From a virus: 64,000 nt of DNA. The number at the start of each line of letters is the position of its first letter. Within the stretch, counting starts at the first letter, position 1. The stretch covers positions 1-64,000 of IMG/VR virus record IMGVR_UViG_3300009506_000004; one strand, written 5' to 3'. Below are positions 14,760-23,249 of this stretch, in pieces. The translations under genes were made by a program, and so were the position numbers. The notes beneath the pieces are model-generated. The model was not told the DNA's origin and did no database searches. It saw only the letters and a program-made list of their open reading frames with translations.

Positions 14760-14974
14760 GATATAACTTCTCCTATAAATGGTTCTTTAGGATTATCCTT
14801 CATTCGATACAATTCAAGCCATTTGAAATTTTCCTTACCTAAATAAGAACTAGTAATAGGATCCTTTAGTTTAAGTGTCCATTGTCTAGCTTCTCTCTTC
14901 ACTGTAAAAGCAGCATAGATTGAAGCTGGATTACACCGAGAACGAACAAGATAAATATAGGTAGATCTAGCCAT
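14753..14974 (-). CDS. hypothetical protein, 73 aa
   Basis: ATG at 14974 (MARSTYIYLVRSR) chosen because the longer frame overlaps the previous gene by 50 bases. Basic N-terminus. Unrecognised. Confidence 0.6.
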   Translation of the reverse strand: MARSTYIYLVRSRCNPASIYAAFTVKREARQWTLKLKDPITSSYLGKENFKWLELYRMKDNPKEPFIGEVISW

Positions 14975-15173
14975 ATAATTCTTTATATAATTGAGACACT
15001 TTTTGTAATTCTTTATCAAGAACTTTTTTTTGACATTTACTACATGTATGCACTAAAATAGCTACATAACCATATTCTTGTTCTATTTCAGGGTTATAAC
15101 TTACTCTAACAGTTGAAAGTTTTTCACCACAATCATAACATATAATCTTTGTTCTTATTATGTTATCTGTCAC
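14967..15173 (-). CDS. zinc-ribbon-like protein, 68 aa
   Basis: CYDC (12-15) and CSKC (about 45-48) spaced as in a zinc ribbon; C-terminal helix. Role unknown. Confidence 0.65.
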   Translation of the reverse strand: MTDNIIRTKIICYDCGEKLSTVRVSYNPEIEQEYGYVAILVHTCSKCQKKVLDKELQKVSQLYKELYG

Positions 15174-15390
15174 GTTTTCTTGCCTCCATATAATTTTCTA
15201 ATTGGATATATCTTTGATTTAATTCGTGGTAAGCTAAGTAATAACGCTCACCGAAGTGCCTAAGCGCATCAACTACAATATTAAGTACTTTTATACTGCT
15301 TTCTAATTCCTTGTCAGAAATAGAATCACCATCAAGACATGCTTTTACGGCATTACCAGCTAATACAAGATCATTAGTAGTAATATTCAT
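15163..15390 (-). CDS. hypothetical helical protein, 75 aa
   Basis: ATG at 15390 overlaps the upstream TGA (ATGA). Long helices with SSIKVLNIVVDALRHFGERY. Unrecognised. Confidence 0.65.
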   Translation of the reverse strand: MNITTNDLVLAGNAVKACLDGDSISDKELESSIKVLNIVVDALRHFGERYYLAYHELNQRYIQLENYMEARKRDR

Positions 15391-15677
15391 CTTACCATAT
15401 CCTCTACTATATAGGTTATTGGAATAGAATCTTTCCTTTGACATTTCATAATCTTTTTAGACCTGAAATTTATTTCAATCCAATCAAACTCCATATCATC
15501 CATGCTCTTTATTGAATATAAATTTGATACAGTCAGCAAGCCAGCTATAATAGTAGTACTTGTTGATTGTGGCTTTTTTAGAAGTGTTCTAATATTTGTT
15601 AAAGCTGCTTCAAAATTACTTTCTATTTTAAATAAAACACTTATACCAGCTTCACTTACTACTTTAATTATTGTCAT
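15387..15677 (-). CDS. hypothetical protein, 96 aa
   Basis: ATG at 15677 overlapping the preceding stop (ATGA). Hydrophobic alpha/beta composition. Unrecognised. Confidence 0.65.
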   Translation of the reverse strand: MTIIKVVSEAGISVLFKIESNFEAALTNIRTLLKKPQSTSTTIIAGLLTVSNLYSIKSMDDMEFDWIEINFRSKKIMKCQRKDSIPITYIVEDMVR

Positions 15678-15865
15678 TTAAAATAATCCACTAAGTAAAA
15701 TTTACCTTCATCTGGAAACTCACGCATTGTGTCTTCGTCTAATTGAACTGTAACATCTTTAGCGCCGTTTGCAATCAACTCTTTCTTGAATTTAGCAAGT
15801 TCTTTTTCAGATACACCAGAATAACCCATCTGAGCCACCTTAGGCTCTTTTTTCTTTCTACCCAT
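15674..15865 (-). CDS. hypothetical protein, 63 aa
   Basis: ATG at 15865 preceded by AGGTGGGG; an upstream in-frame GTG has no spacing for a ribosome binding site. Basic N-terminus GRKKKEP, acidic C-terminus. Confidence 0.65.
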   Translation of the reverse strand: MGRKKKEPKVAQMGYSGVSEKELAKFKKELIANGAKDVTVQLDEDTMREFPDEGKFYLVDYFK

Positions 15866-15901
15866 AAATATCCCCACCTTTTGCCTTTATAAGCACTACA
15901 C

Positions 15902-16261
15902 TCATTTTTCAAGGTATCTTCGAGTAATAGGAGGTTTTTTAGGTAAATTTACTAATTTATTTTCTATCAAAATAATTGCTATTTCTAATGCTAATGTTTC
16001 AATAAAACTTTCTTCATCATTGACATATTTTGCTAATAATGGGTTTCTATAAAATAATGCATGAAGAGTTTCATGAATTAAAGTTTCCAAAATTCCTATT
16101 TTAGTTTGATCCGAAAAAATTCTAATAGAAGAATTCTTAGGACTAGATGTGCATTGGCCTAGAAGAGAAGTAGAAAAATTTCTTGAAACTTCTTCTCCTG
16201 TAGGCACATAACTAATATCATATTCATATCCTTTAATTCTTATTTTCTTTAGATATTTCAT
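15902..16261 (-). CDS. HExxH metallopeptidase-like protein, 119 aa
   Basis: LIHETLHALFY (about residues 61-71) carries the HExxH zinc signature and a downstream NDEESFIETLA supplies a third-ligand candidate, as in minimal SprT/ImmA-like gluzincin folds. Small phage versions are usually uncharacterised. Overlaps its upstream neighbour by 4 bases. Catalysis is inferred from the motif only. Confidence 0.65.
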   Translation of the reverse strand: MKYLKKIRIKGYEYDISYVPTGEEVSRNFSTSLLGQCTSSPKNSSIRIFSDQTKIGILETLIHETLHALFYRNPLLAKYVNDEESFIETLALEIAIILIENKLVNLPKKPPITRRYLEK

Positions 16262-16455
16262 ATTTGAATTCTACTGCATTCTAAAGTTGCTATATGGTAT
16301 GATTTCATTGATTGTTCTGTAACAATTACATCAATCAAAATTTTGAATTCTTTTAAAGAGATTACATCATCTTTAACCCAACCCCAAATAACTTTTAATG
16401 CTTGATCTGCATCAAGTTTTCTTATTTTATCAATTTTTATTTGAAGTTTTGTCAT
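16258..16455 (-). CDS. hypothetical protein, 65 aa
   Basis: ATG at 16455 (ATGA overlap with the DUF2786 gene). Helical, with LKVIWGWVKDDVISLKEF. Unrecognised. Confidence 0.6.
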   Translation of the reverse strand: MTKLQIKIDKIRKLDADQALKVIWGWVKDDVISLKEFKILIDVIVTEQSMKSYHIATLECSRIQI

Positions 16456-17225
16456 TCTAATAGTCTTGCCTTTCGTCTAGAGGCTGGTTTATAATCAGCA
16501 CCATCAGATTTACCTTCCGCGTATGCACCAAAATCTTTTAATGCCATACTTGGTAGTGGTCTTCCCTTACCTAATTTTAGTCCACATTCTGTTGATAGCC
16601 ACTTCTTTGCGTCTTTCTTGACCGTTAAACTTCTGTTAATGACCATTAAGGCATTTTTGTCGCCACCTTGACTAGCTTCCTCAAGAACCCTTGTCTCTTT
16701 CTTGTTAGCTTCCCAAAGACCGTGTGCAAAGCCTTCAGCATACGCTGCTGCTTCGCCACGTGCAAGCGCATTTCCAAATTTTAACTTAGCAGAAGCAGTT
16801 ACAAAGCAACAAATTTCATCGTATAATTCAATGCAGAATTGCACATCTAATTCAGGACCATAAAAAGTAATTTTGGTAGCTTTTCCTTTTGTAGCCATTC
16901 CAGCAGAATTACGACGAAGTATTCCATTTTGAATATAAAATCCAACATTACCAACAAAATCACTAATAAATCTACAAATGTAACTTTCCCAGCTGCAAAT
17001 TGACGAATACATTGAATAACAGGAACTTCTACCAAATACTACATTTGTAGTACAGACTTCACCATCATCAGTTTCAAAAATATCATCACGTTCAATTTGA
17101 TGCTGTGACATAAGATTTCTAGCAGCACGCATAGCATTCTCAATTTCACCATCTGTACTAGCATCATTTTCAGCTACTGCAAAAAGTCTCTTTAATCTAA
17201 TCTTAATTTTGTCATCAATCATCAA
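16452..17225 (-). CDS. DUF2786-type protein, 257 aa
   Basis: Residues 5-50 (KIRLKRLFAVAENDAST...AARNLMSQHQIERDD) match the DUF2786 N-terminal helix pair with its LMxxHxI motif. The middle resembles the companion domain with YAEGFAHGLW. Found in phages and actinobacteria; function unknown. Two adjacent ATG codons at 17225. Confidence 0.8.
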   Translation of the reverse strand: MMIDDKIKIRLKRLFAVAENDASTDGEIENAMRAARNLMSQHQIERDDIFETDDGEVCTTNVVFGRSSCYSMYSSICSWESYICRFISDFVGNVGFYIQNGILRRNSAGMATKGKATKITFYGPELDVQFCIELYDEICCFVTASAKLKFGNALARGEAAAYAEGFAHGLWEANKKETRVLEEASQGGDKNALMVINRSLTVKKDAKKWLSTECGLKLGKGRPLPSMALKDFGAYAEGKSDGADYKPASRRKARLLE

Positions 17226-17397
17226 TTTCCTCCTCGGGATCTAATTCAAATTCGTCATAATTAAACTCATGCCAACTGTAACCAAAACCAGTATTGACAT
17301 CATCAAATTGAGCTTTAACAGTTGTCCCATTTAATAGGATAAGCGCTGTTTCTCCTTTTAATTCTTCTATATTACCAATATAAGTACCACTTCTCAT
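17215..17397 (-). CDS. hypothetical acidic protein, 60 aa
   Basis: Beta-barrel-like first half (GNIEELKGETALILLNGTTVKAQF), acidic tail. Overlaps the next gene by 11 bases. Unrecognised. Confidence 0.6.
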   Translation of the reverse strand: MRSGTYIGNIEELKGETALILLNGTTVKAQFDDVNTGFGYSWHEFNYDEFELDPEEEIDD

Positions 17398-17567
17398 AGT
17401 ATCTCCTCCCCATATACTCTACCCCAAATTATTCTTTCGTTCAAAGTAACATTTTTTATGTTATGTACAATATCTACATCCATTAGTTCCAATAAATCCA
17501 GAATTGCATTTAGTTCATTTGCTCTACCTACAATCTCTAATTTTCTTACAGTTTCGTCAATCATCAT
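17394..17567 (-). CDS. hypothetical protein, 57 aa
   Basis: ATG at 17567 behind AAAGGGGAA; the longer frame would read into tRNA-Leu and is rejected. Helical. Starts 13 bases after the tRNA's 3' end. Confidence 0.65.
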   Translation of the reverse strand: MMIDETVRKLEIVGRANELNAILDLLELMDVDIVHNIKNVTLNERIIWGRVYGEEIL

Positions 17568-17579
17568 TTCCCCTTTCAG

Positions 17580-17664
17580 TGGCCAAGGTGGGACTCGAAC
17601 CCACATGAGCATAAAGCCCACGGGATTTTAAATCCCGTGCGTATACCTATTCCGCCACTCGGCC
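17580..17664 (-). tRNA. tRNA-Leu (UAA)
   Basis: Seven-bp acceptor GGCCGAG/CUUGGCC with A discriminator, anticodon stem CGGGA/UCCCG with loop UUUAAAA (anticodon UAA), long variable arm typical of Leu, and a regular T arm GUGGGUUCGAGUCCCAC. CCA is not encoded. Confidence 0.95.
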
Positions 17665-17666
17665 AA

Positions 17667-17751
17667 TGGGAAGTGAAGGAATTGAACCTCCCGGCCCCAC
17701 CTAGCATAACAATGCCAACGGATTTACAGTCCGCTGCTAGGAACACCTCCC
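17667..17751 (-). tRNA. tRNA-Tyr (GUA)
   Basis: Acceptor GGGAGGU/ACUUCCC, anticodon loop CUGUAAA (anticodon GUA), long variable arm. A class II tRNA-Tyr is the bacterial form. Three bases from tRNA-Leu; its 5' end abuts the preceding gene's stop. Confidence 0.95.
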
Positions 17752-17913
17752 CTATTCATCATCATTAACAATTTTGTCAGCTTCCTCGATTAGATTCTTC
17801 CAATCTTCATAATATTCTTGGATAAAATCAACCATTGGAAGATTAACTAATGCGTCCAAAAATGTGTCTATTTCTAGAATAGCTTCAGCTTGGCCTAGTG
17901 TCAATTTGCTCAT
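17752..17913 (-). CDS. small helical protein A, 53 aa
   Basis: ATG at 17913. Starts LTLGQAEAILEIDTFLDAL and is similar along its length to the next gene upstream, so the two are tandem duplicates. Stop codon touches tRNA-Tyr. Confidence 0.6.
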   Translation of the reverse strand: MSKLTLGQAEAILEIDTFLDALVNLPMVDFIQEYYEDWKNLIEEADKIVNDDE

Positions 17914-17935
17914 TTAAAATCCCTTTGCTGCTTCG

Positions 17936-18091
17936 TCAATTGCCATCATTTACATCTACAGTTTCTACAGCTTCACAGACTATTTTCAACCAGAAACGTT
18001 TGTAGTCTTGATTAAATTGAAGCCGTGTTTGTTCTAATTCTCTTAAAAGATCATCTACTTCTAATATAGCCATTGCTTCATTTACTGTCAT
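17936..18091 (-). CDS. small helical protein B (paralog of A), 51 aa
   Basis: ATG at 18091 with GGAGAAATAA upstream. VNEAMAILEVDDLLREL and ...YKRFWLKIVCEA parallel the neighbour's AEAILEIDTFLDAL and YEDWKNLIEEA. Unrecognised beyond that. Confidence 0.6.
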   Translation of the reverse strand: MTVNEAMAILEVDDLLRELEQTRLQFNQDYKRFWLKIVCEAVETVDVNDGN

Positions 18092-18402
18092 TTATTTCTC
18101 CAAGATAAATAGAAAAGAGGGATCATTCCATTGTTCCCTTTTTCAAATAAAAATTTTATACAAGCTTATCACTAAAATCATTATAGTTACATGGCCTTTC
18201 TCCTTATATTGCGTAGAATTACCATGATTCCACTAATTGCCAAGATCCTACTCGCAGACCGTAGCCGTCGCGATAGGTACAAGGTTGCCTTATGCACTGT
18301 TAGGTGATACATTTTACCATACGGCAGCAACTGACCGCACCCATTTTAGTCTGGGCGACTCAATATTCAATCATACCATGCAAATTTTTGTGAGTCAAAT
18401 AC
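18092..18402. other. non-coding gap between divergent operons
   Basis: No credible gene on either strand. Contains AGGGA...TCCCTTTTT at about 18116-18147 (weak plus-strand terminator-like hairpin). Otherwise I see nothing specific before the promoter at 18403. Confidence 0.5.
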
Positions 18403-18431
18403 TTGACAACCAAATTTTTTTGATGTATGGT
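18403..18431 (+). promoter_or_regulatory. sigma-70 promoter for the plus operon
   Basis: TTGACA (18403-18408), 17 bp, TATGGT (18426-18431). The expected transcript start coincides with the ATG at 18438, so the first gene may be leaderless. Confidence 0.65.
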
Positions 18432-18437
18432 TCAAGT

Positions 18438-18608
18438 ATGAACACAAAACAACTAATATTGCTGACAAGATTTAGCATCGGAAGCCTGAATTTGACAGAC
18501 CGGGCTAAAAGATCTATTCTTGCAAAAGAAGTAAAGAGACTACGAAAAACACAACGTGAGTTATGGGCATGGCATGGCCAACCAAATACTTACAGAATTT
18601 TTAGTTGA
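18438..18608 (+). CDS. small basic protein, 56 aa
   Basis: ATG at 18438; the frame is open upstream across the promoter but that part is not credible. Lys/Arg-rich helix (RAKRSILAKEVKRLRKTQRELWAW) suggests nucleic-acid binding (inference). Confidence 0.6.
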   Translation: MNTKQLILLTRFSIGSLNLTDRAKRSILAKEVKRLRKTQRELWAWHGQPNTYRIFS

Positions 18609-18617
18609 GGATTATAT

Positions 18618-18911
18618 ATGATTACTATATGTAATATTGCTGAAACATTGGAAAATAGTGGTTCATCAGAAGCATATCAACTTGCTTTACAATTCAAAGA
18701 AGACTTAAAGGATAAGAATATACCAGAACCAGAACAACTAGATACCGATGGATGGTACACCTTAAGTGATATGTTAATTGATTTACTTGAACGAGTAGTT
18801 AATTATGAGGAAGAGACAGAACTTGATTGTTATAAGCAAGACCATTTAACTTCTGGGCATTATGATAAATGGGATAGTGCTTTACCACCTGATAGACGAT
18901 TGTATCGTTAA
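18618..18911 (+). CDS. hypothetical acidic protein, 97 aa
   Basis: Helical, acidic, with LDTDGWYTLSDMLIDLLERV; ends DKWDSALPPDRRLYR. Second gene of the plus operon. Unrecognised. Confidence 0.65.
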   Translation: MITICNIAETLENSGSSEAYQLALQFKEDLKDKNIPEPEQLDTDGWYTLSDMLIDLLERVVNYEEETELDCYKQDHLTSGHYDKWDSALPPDRRLYR

Positions 18912-18923
18912 GAAAGGAATGTA

Positions 18924-19127
18924 ATGATATATAAATTAAGAGTAATTTACTCTAGATTAAATGATATCAAATCATACGTTACTGACCTTAATTTGTATGA
19001 TAAACAACTCTTAGTACAATACCATGAACTAGTTGGAATGTTGAATGCAATTTCAACTATTACAGATGATTTAAATGATAAATCATTTGTTCTTTTCTGT
19101 AAATTACAAAAGGGGACATTAGAATGA
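18924..19127 (+). CDS. hypothetical helical protein, 67 aa
   Basis: ATG with AAAGGAATGTA upstream. Resembles the next gene in pattern (helix, LVQYHELVGMLNAISTITDDLND), possible tandem duplicate. Unrecognised. Confidence 0.65.
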   Translation: MIYKLRVIYSRLNDIKSYVTDLNLYDKQLLVQYHELVGMLNAISTITDDLNDKSFVLFCKLQKGTLE

Positions 19128-19345
19128 AAGAAACAACTAGGCTATGTAAGACTGTTGACAAAAAATTAGACGAACTAGTGCTTTTACTACCTGAAGGAAA
19201 AACGGGGCGTGAATTGTTTCTTATCTTCAAGTATAATGAATTATCTGGAAGATGGGATTCAATTTCAACATTAGTTCAAGAATTAGATAAAGAAATTGAT
19301 AAACTTCGTGTCAGAATTGCAGAATGGGAGAAATCATGTTCTTAA
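19124..19345 (+). CDS. hypothetical helical protein, 73 aa
   Basis: ATG overlaps the preceding TGA. FKYNELSGRWDSISTLVQELDKEID is similar to YHELVGMLNAISTITDDLND of the neighbour, supporting a duplication. Coiled-coil C-terminus. Confidence 0.65.
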   Translation: MKETTRLCKTVDKKLDELVLLLPEGKTGRELFLIFKYNELSGRWDSISTLVQELDKEIDKLRVRIAEWEKSCS

Positions 19346-20751
19346 TGATCCAGAATAAAGGTGTAGCGCCAATTGAATCATTTACTCTTCTTGGAGCAAG
19401 TACTACGCGCAATTGTGGTATAGATGGTGCAATTGGTCAATTTGGTACTGGCAATAAACAAAGCGTAAATCTCCTGCTTAGGAACAATATTGGTTTTCGC
19501 ATCTATTGCGGAAAAACTAGGCTTTCATTTTCTACTGAACCTTATGATATGGAAGGTAGTACTTTTGATAAGGTATTTTGTAAGCTTAGTGGTGCTAATA
19601 ACAAAAAGATCGATCTTGGATGGGTTTTAGATTTTGGGTCTATTGATTGGACTACCATTGACATGGCACTTAGAGAATTTATTTCTAATGCTATAGATAG
19701 GACAATTAAAGAGACTGAGGAGTTTTTACCATCTATTGAATCTGGTGATCTTTGTGTTAAGCTTACTGAAAATGCACAAGCTAAGGATGGGTATACAAGA
19801 ATTTTCATTAAGGTAGAAGATGCACCGGAAATTTTAGAATATGTAAAAGAACTACCTAAGCGCTTTTTACATTTCTCTAAGGATACAACACAACTTAAAG
19901 AGACTATTTTACCAAAAGCTAATCGTAGTTTTACTGAATCTAATGGTCCGATGATTTATAGAGAAGGTGTCTTTGTACGTCAATTAACTGATCATAGTGA
20001 TTCTGTTTATGACTACAATTTTAGAGCAAATGAAATTACAATTGATGATTGTAGAAATTCAAGTGAGTATGCTTTAAAAGCAGCATGTGCTAAAGCTATT
20101 AAAAAAGCTGATCAATTAACATTAACTGATATTTTTAGGGCGCTTGCTTCTGGAAAAAATTGTTTTGAAGCAAAAATTGATACTTACTATACAACATTTT
20201 ATAGCGCTACAAAAGAGGAAAGAAATAATTGGATTGGTGCTTGGGAAATAGCTTTAGGGGATAAGACTGTTTCTGCACCAGTGAATGGTGATAACTATGC
20301 CAAAACTTATGCAAAACGTAAAGGGTATAATGTAGCAGAGATACCTGATTCATGGTTTACTACTGTTGAGCATTTTGGTATTCAAACTACTGATGATGTC
20401 TTAACAGAGAATGAGCGCAAAGGAAGAGAAATATTTGAAGCTACATCAAGCGCGAAAAGGGCAGTAGAGATTGTATGGGAATGGTGCAAAATGTCAGGGT
20501 TTACAAACGACAAGGAAATGCCGCAAGTCTTTTGTTATAAAGAACTTACGGATGCTGAATCAGACCTTATGGGCTTTGCGAAGGATAATGGAGTTTACCT
20601 TCGTGAAGACATTTCTAGTGGCCTTAATAAATTAACTCTTAAAGCAGCACTTGAGGAAGTAGCACATTATATCACTGGTGCTACAGATAATAGTAGGGAT
20701 TTTCAAAGTTTCTTTAGAGATATGCTTGTGGAATTTCTTTTTAATCAATAA
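19336..20751 (+). CDS. GHKL-type ATPase-like phage protein, 471 aa
   Basis: ATG at 19336 behind GGGAGAAATC. Near the N-terminus GAIGQFGTGNKQSVNLLL resembles the Gly-rich ATP lid of the HSP90/MutL/histidine-kinase (GHKL) superfamily, and REFISNAIDRT (about residue 117) resembles the E-x3-N-x2-D N-box, though here the glycine box comes first, so a permuted order or an odd family member is possible. The end has EEVAHYITGATDNSRDF, conserved-looking. ATP binding is inferred; the role (chaperone-like or strand-break sensor) is open. Confidence 0.55.
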   Translation: MFLMIQNKGVAPIESFTLLGASTTRNCGIDGAIGQFGTGNKQSVNLLLRNNIGFRIYCGKTRLSFSTEPYDMEGSTFDKVFCKLSGANNKKIDLGWVLDFGSIDWTTIDMALREFISNAIDRTIKETEEFLPSIESGDLCVKLTENAQAKDGYTRIFIKVEDAPEILEYVKELPKRFLHFSKDTTQLKETILPKANRSFTESNGPMIYREGVFVRQLTDHSDSVYDYNFRANEITIDDCRNSSEYALKAACAKAIKKADQLTLTDIFRALASGKNCFEAKIDTYYTTFYSATKEERNNWIGAWEIALGDKTVSAPVNGDNYAKTYAKRKGYNVAEIPDSWFTTVEHFGIQTTDDVLTENERKGREIFEATSSAKRAVEIVWEWCKMSGFTNDKEMPQVFCYKELTDAESDLMGFAKDNGVYLREDISSGLNKLTLKAALEEVAHYITGATDNSRDFQSFFRDMLVEFLFNQ

Positions 20752-20765
20752 GAAGAGAGGGAAAA

Positions 20766-21131
20766 ATGCTAATTGGAAAAACAGAGATTTTATACGGGTA
20801 TTATAGATATGTAGAATATCCTTATTTTACTCGTTGTCTTGGTTTTGAGGGAGATAATGAATTTGTTTGTGGTGAGTGGGTTTACAAATTATTCAACTTA
20901 CCGCGAATAGTAAAGCGCCTACAATTCTTTGCCTATAACAAACCAAGTAAAAATCGTCTTGAATTAAAGATTTATAGAGGAATTGTTTCTTTTGACGGGG
21001 AAGATGAAAATTTTTATTATTTTGTTCGAGGTAATAAAAGGATATATTTTGATGCCTTTATAGAGATAAAACTTGAAAAATTATATGAAAACGGCTACAA
21101 AACTATTTATGTGGAGTGCGAATACGAATGA
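20766..21131 (+). CDS. paralog pair member 1, 121 aa
   Basis: Shares MLxGKTxIL, LQFFAY and KLEKLYxxGxxTIYVECEYE with the 130-aa protein at 21255, so this is a duplication. Aromatic beta-rich. Function unknown. Confidence 0.7.
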   Translation: MLIGKTEILYGYYRYVEYPYFTRCLGFEGDNEFVCGEWVYKLFNLPRIVKRLQFFAYNKPSKNRLELKIYRGIVSFDGEDENFYYFVRGNKRIYFDAFIEIKLEKLYENGYKTIYVECEYE

Positions 21132-21292
21132 TAATGCTTGAAGTATTTTGTGGGCGGTGTGGTGAAGGCTTATGCCTTAAATCAAAAGCGCTGCCATTTG
21201 AGGGGCTTTGTATCTCAGTAGAGCCATGCGAAAAATGTATAGAGGAGGCAATCAATGCTAGTCGGGAAAACGAGAATTTTGAAGTTAACTAG
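21128..21292 (+). CDS. zinc-ribbon-like protein, 54 aa
   Basis: ATG overlaps the previous TGA (ATGA). CGRC (8-11) and CEKC (33-36) form a four-Cys zinc ribbon. Overlaps the next gene by 38 bases. Confidence 0.6.
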   Translation: MIMLEVFCGRCGEGLCLKSKALPFEGLCISVEPCEKCIEEAINASRENENFEVN

Positions 21293-21647
21293 GGTAGACT
21301 TAAGTTTTAATGAGTATGTAAATACTTATAGAAAAACTGCTAATTATATTTATGAATTTTCTTCTAATTGGGAAGTAGTTTGTCATGATGGTGTTAGGAG
21401 ATTTTTCAAGGTGCCCTTAAGTGCCAATAGAATTCAATTTTTTGCTTATGATGAACCAACTGAATACAGTGTAAAATTTGAAATCATTAAAAAAGAAATC
21501 GAAAAACATATTTGGTATGAGTTACGATATGGTTGTGAACGCGCCATGGTTATGAGCCCAGGCATAGAGGCTAAACTTGAAAAATTGTACGATAGAGGTA
21601 TTAGAACTATTTATGTGGAGTGTGAATATGAACGCGATGAATGCTGA
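21255..21647 (+). CDS. paralog pair member 2, 130 aa
   Basis: ATG with GAGGAGG upstream. See 20766-21131 for the shared motifs; C-terminal KLEKLYDRGIRTIYVECEYE is nearly identical. Confidence 0.7.
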   Translation: MLVGKTRILKLTRVDLSFNEYVNTYRKTANYIYEFSSNWEVVCHDGVRRFFKVPLSANRIQFFAYDEPTEYSVKFEIIKKEIEKHIWYELRYGCERAMVMSPGIEAKLEKLYDRGIRTIYVECEYERDEC

Positions 21648-21882
21648 TTTTTATATTATTGGTGTTTGGGATTCAAGCGGCAAAATGCTCGCTCAGACAG
21701 TTTGTGAAGAAATTGGGGACAGTATCTTCTTAACTTTTAAGTATAATGGCAAGATTTATGCCTTTGAAGCTGAGGCATATCATCTACCTATATGGGTAAA
21801 GAATAGAGGTTTCCGGTATTTTCTAAAAGGTTATGATTATTCTCAGCTTCCTAAACCAAAAGGAGAACAGTACAGTGAGTGA
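21628..21882 (+). CDS. hypothetical protein, 84 aa
   Basis: ATG at 21628 with GGAG upstream, inside the end of the previous gene. Beta-rich with FYIIGVWDSSGKML. Unrecognised. Confidence 0.6.
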   Translation: MNAMNADFYIIGVWDSSGKMLAQTVCEEIGDSIFLTFKYNGKIYAFEAEAYHLPIWVKNRGFRYFLKGYDYSQLPKPKGEQYSE

Positions 21883-22153
21883 AATTATTTGGGCAGTATA
21901 TGCTCATGATGTTGATAAGCGCCGTCTTCTTGGTCATGCTATTGGCAAGCCAAAAGACATAGATGCATACTTTGATGAACGTAAATCTTATGGTCTTGAG
22001 AAAGAAGAAGTAAGACCAATTAGGATCCCTGATGGTTATGCTGATAATAAGCAGAGGCTTATTCGGGAAAAACAGCGATTAGAAAATGAGTTAAAGCAAA
22101 TAAATGATGCGATTCAATTATCATCGAAGGAAAAGAAAGGGCTAAAATTATGA
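21875..22153 (+). CDS. hypothetical protein, 92 aa, GTG start
   Basis: GTG at 21875 behind AAAGGAG. Beta start, then a C-terminal coiled coil (KQRLIREKQRLENELKQIND). Unrecognised. Confidence 0.65.
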   Translation: MSEIIWAVYAHDVDKRRLLGHAIGKPKDIDAYFDERKSYGLEKEEVRPIRIPDGYADNKQRLIREKQRLENELKQINDAIQLSSKEKKGLKL

Positions 22154-22299
22154 TAGACAAATGTGTATGTTGTGGTTATGAAGAAGAAGTTAATGAAGAT
22201 GGTTTTTGTACTATTTGTGAAACTTCAATTGAAAATTTTGGTGATTGGACAGATGACATAGACTATGAATATGGAGAATTTGATGATGGGCGATATTGA
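22150..22299 (+). CDS. small zinc-ribbon protein, 49 aa
   Basis: ATG overlaps the upstream TGA. CVCC (5-8) and CTIC (20-23) then an acidic tail. Role unknown. Confidence 0.6.
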   Translation: MIDKCVCCGYEEEVNEDGFCTICETSIENFGDWTDDIDYEYGEFDDGRY

Positions 22300-22462
22300 T
22301 ATTCTTAACACATATTTTGCAGAGCAATTGTACAATAAAGGTTTTGATGACCAAGATGTCATTGATATTTACGAAGTGATGTGTGAAGTTTGTATGCATT
22401 GCTTAGATGCGCCGATTGACCATAAAGAGGCATGTGGAGGGGAAAATGAGATATATGTTTAA
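22283..22462 (+). CDS. hypothetical protein, 59 aa
   Basis: ATG at 22283 with GGAGAAT upstream; an earlier in-frame start overlaps more. Cys/His-rich end (CEVCMHCLDAPIDH). Unrecognised. Confidence 0.55.
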   Translation: MMGDIDILNTYFAEQLYNKGFDDQDVIDIYEVMCEVCMHCLDAPIDHKEACGGENEIYV

Positions 22463-22658
22463 AGGCTATGGTCTTAAAACATTTATTAAAATCGAAACAG
22501 CTGCTAAATTTGCGTTACTTCATGGAATTGACCCAGCAACGTTAATGATACTTAAAGAAGGAAGACTTAAGGAGCCATGTCGATGGGAAATTTCAGAACT
22601 TTGTTCTTATATGCGGGATCTAGCACCGCCTTCCTATTCCCAAAACTTGTGTGCTTAG
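22446..22658 (+). CDS. hypothetical protein, 70 aa
   Basis: ATG at 22446 behind GGAGGGGAAA. Last gene of the plus operon; only 7 bases separate it from the convergent minus gene. Helical. Unrecognised. Confidence 0.6.
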   Translation: MRYMFKGYGLKTFIKIETAAKFALLHGIDPATLMILKEGRLKEPCRWEISELCSYMRDLAPPSYSQNLCA

Positions 22659-22665
22659 TAAGAAG

Positions 22666-22917
22666 TTATTCACCGTTTACCCACCCCTCAAGAGTCTTCA
22701 AAAGAAGTTGAATAGCAGCATTTCCAGCCTCTGTACGTGTCCAAGTATTCCACTTACCACGTGGTGTGTCAACGTTAGGATGAAATTCTAGAAGTCCTAA
22801 GTGCTGTAAATCAACATGGACCTGTAGATAATCTTCTGGATGAACAACTACACCATGTTCCGGTTTAGCATGTGGAGTAGCTATTAAGCGCTGAATGTGT
22901 ATCGGTTCTAATTTCAT
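22666..22917 (-). CDS. hypothetical protein, 83 aa
   Basis: ATG at 22917 overlaps the upstream TGA (ATGA). LHLG and W-rich TRTEAGNAAIQLLLKTL end. Unrecognised. Confidence 0.65.
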   Translation of the reverse strand: MKLEPIHIQRLIATPHAKPEHGVVVHPEDYLQVHVDLQHLGLLEFHPNVDTPRGKWNTWTRTEAGNAAIQLLLKTLEGWVNGE

Positions 22918-23249
22918 ACTATCATTTCCCAATGGTCTGGAGGAGGATAATTTTCAGGTCTATCACCATCATAACCAGCTGGTTCTGCTTTAAATTCATC
23001 TGATACTTCTAATAATTCGTATAATGATTGTTTTATAATTTCTAATTCTTCTTCTGAATAATCTCCCTTATATTTGTCGAAATTATCTAAACACCATTGT
23101 GCACAATCAAAGTTTTCATCGGACCAAACAATATGAGCTGGACCACATTCTAATGGAATTGTACTACCTAATTTGTCAACTGCTCTCTTATAAATATCAT
23201 AGATAGGCTTTGGCCAACCATGATAGCACCACCAACAACAACCTGTCAT
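22914..23249 (-). CDS. hypothetical protein, 111 aa
   Basis: N-terminal CCWWCYHGWP and acidic C-terminal helices. Overlaps both neighbours by 4 bases. Unrecognised. Confidence 0.65.
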   Translation of the reverse strand: MTGCCWWCYHGWPKPIYDIYKRAVDKLGSTIPLECGPAHIVWSDENFDCAQWCLDNFDKYKGDYSEEELEIIKQSLYELLEVSDEFKAEPAGYDGDRPENYPPPDHWEMIV

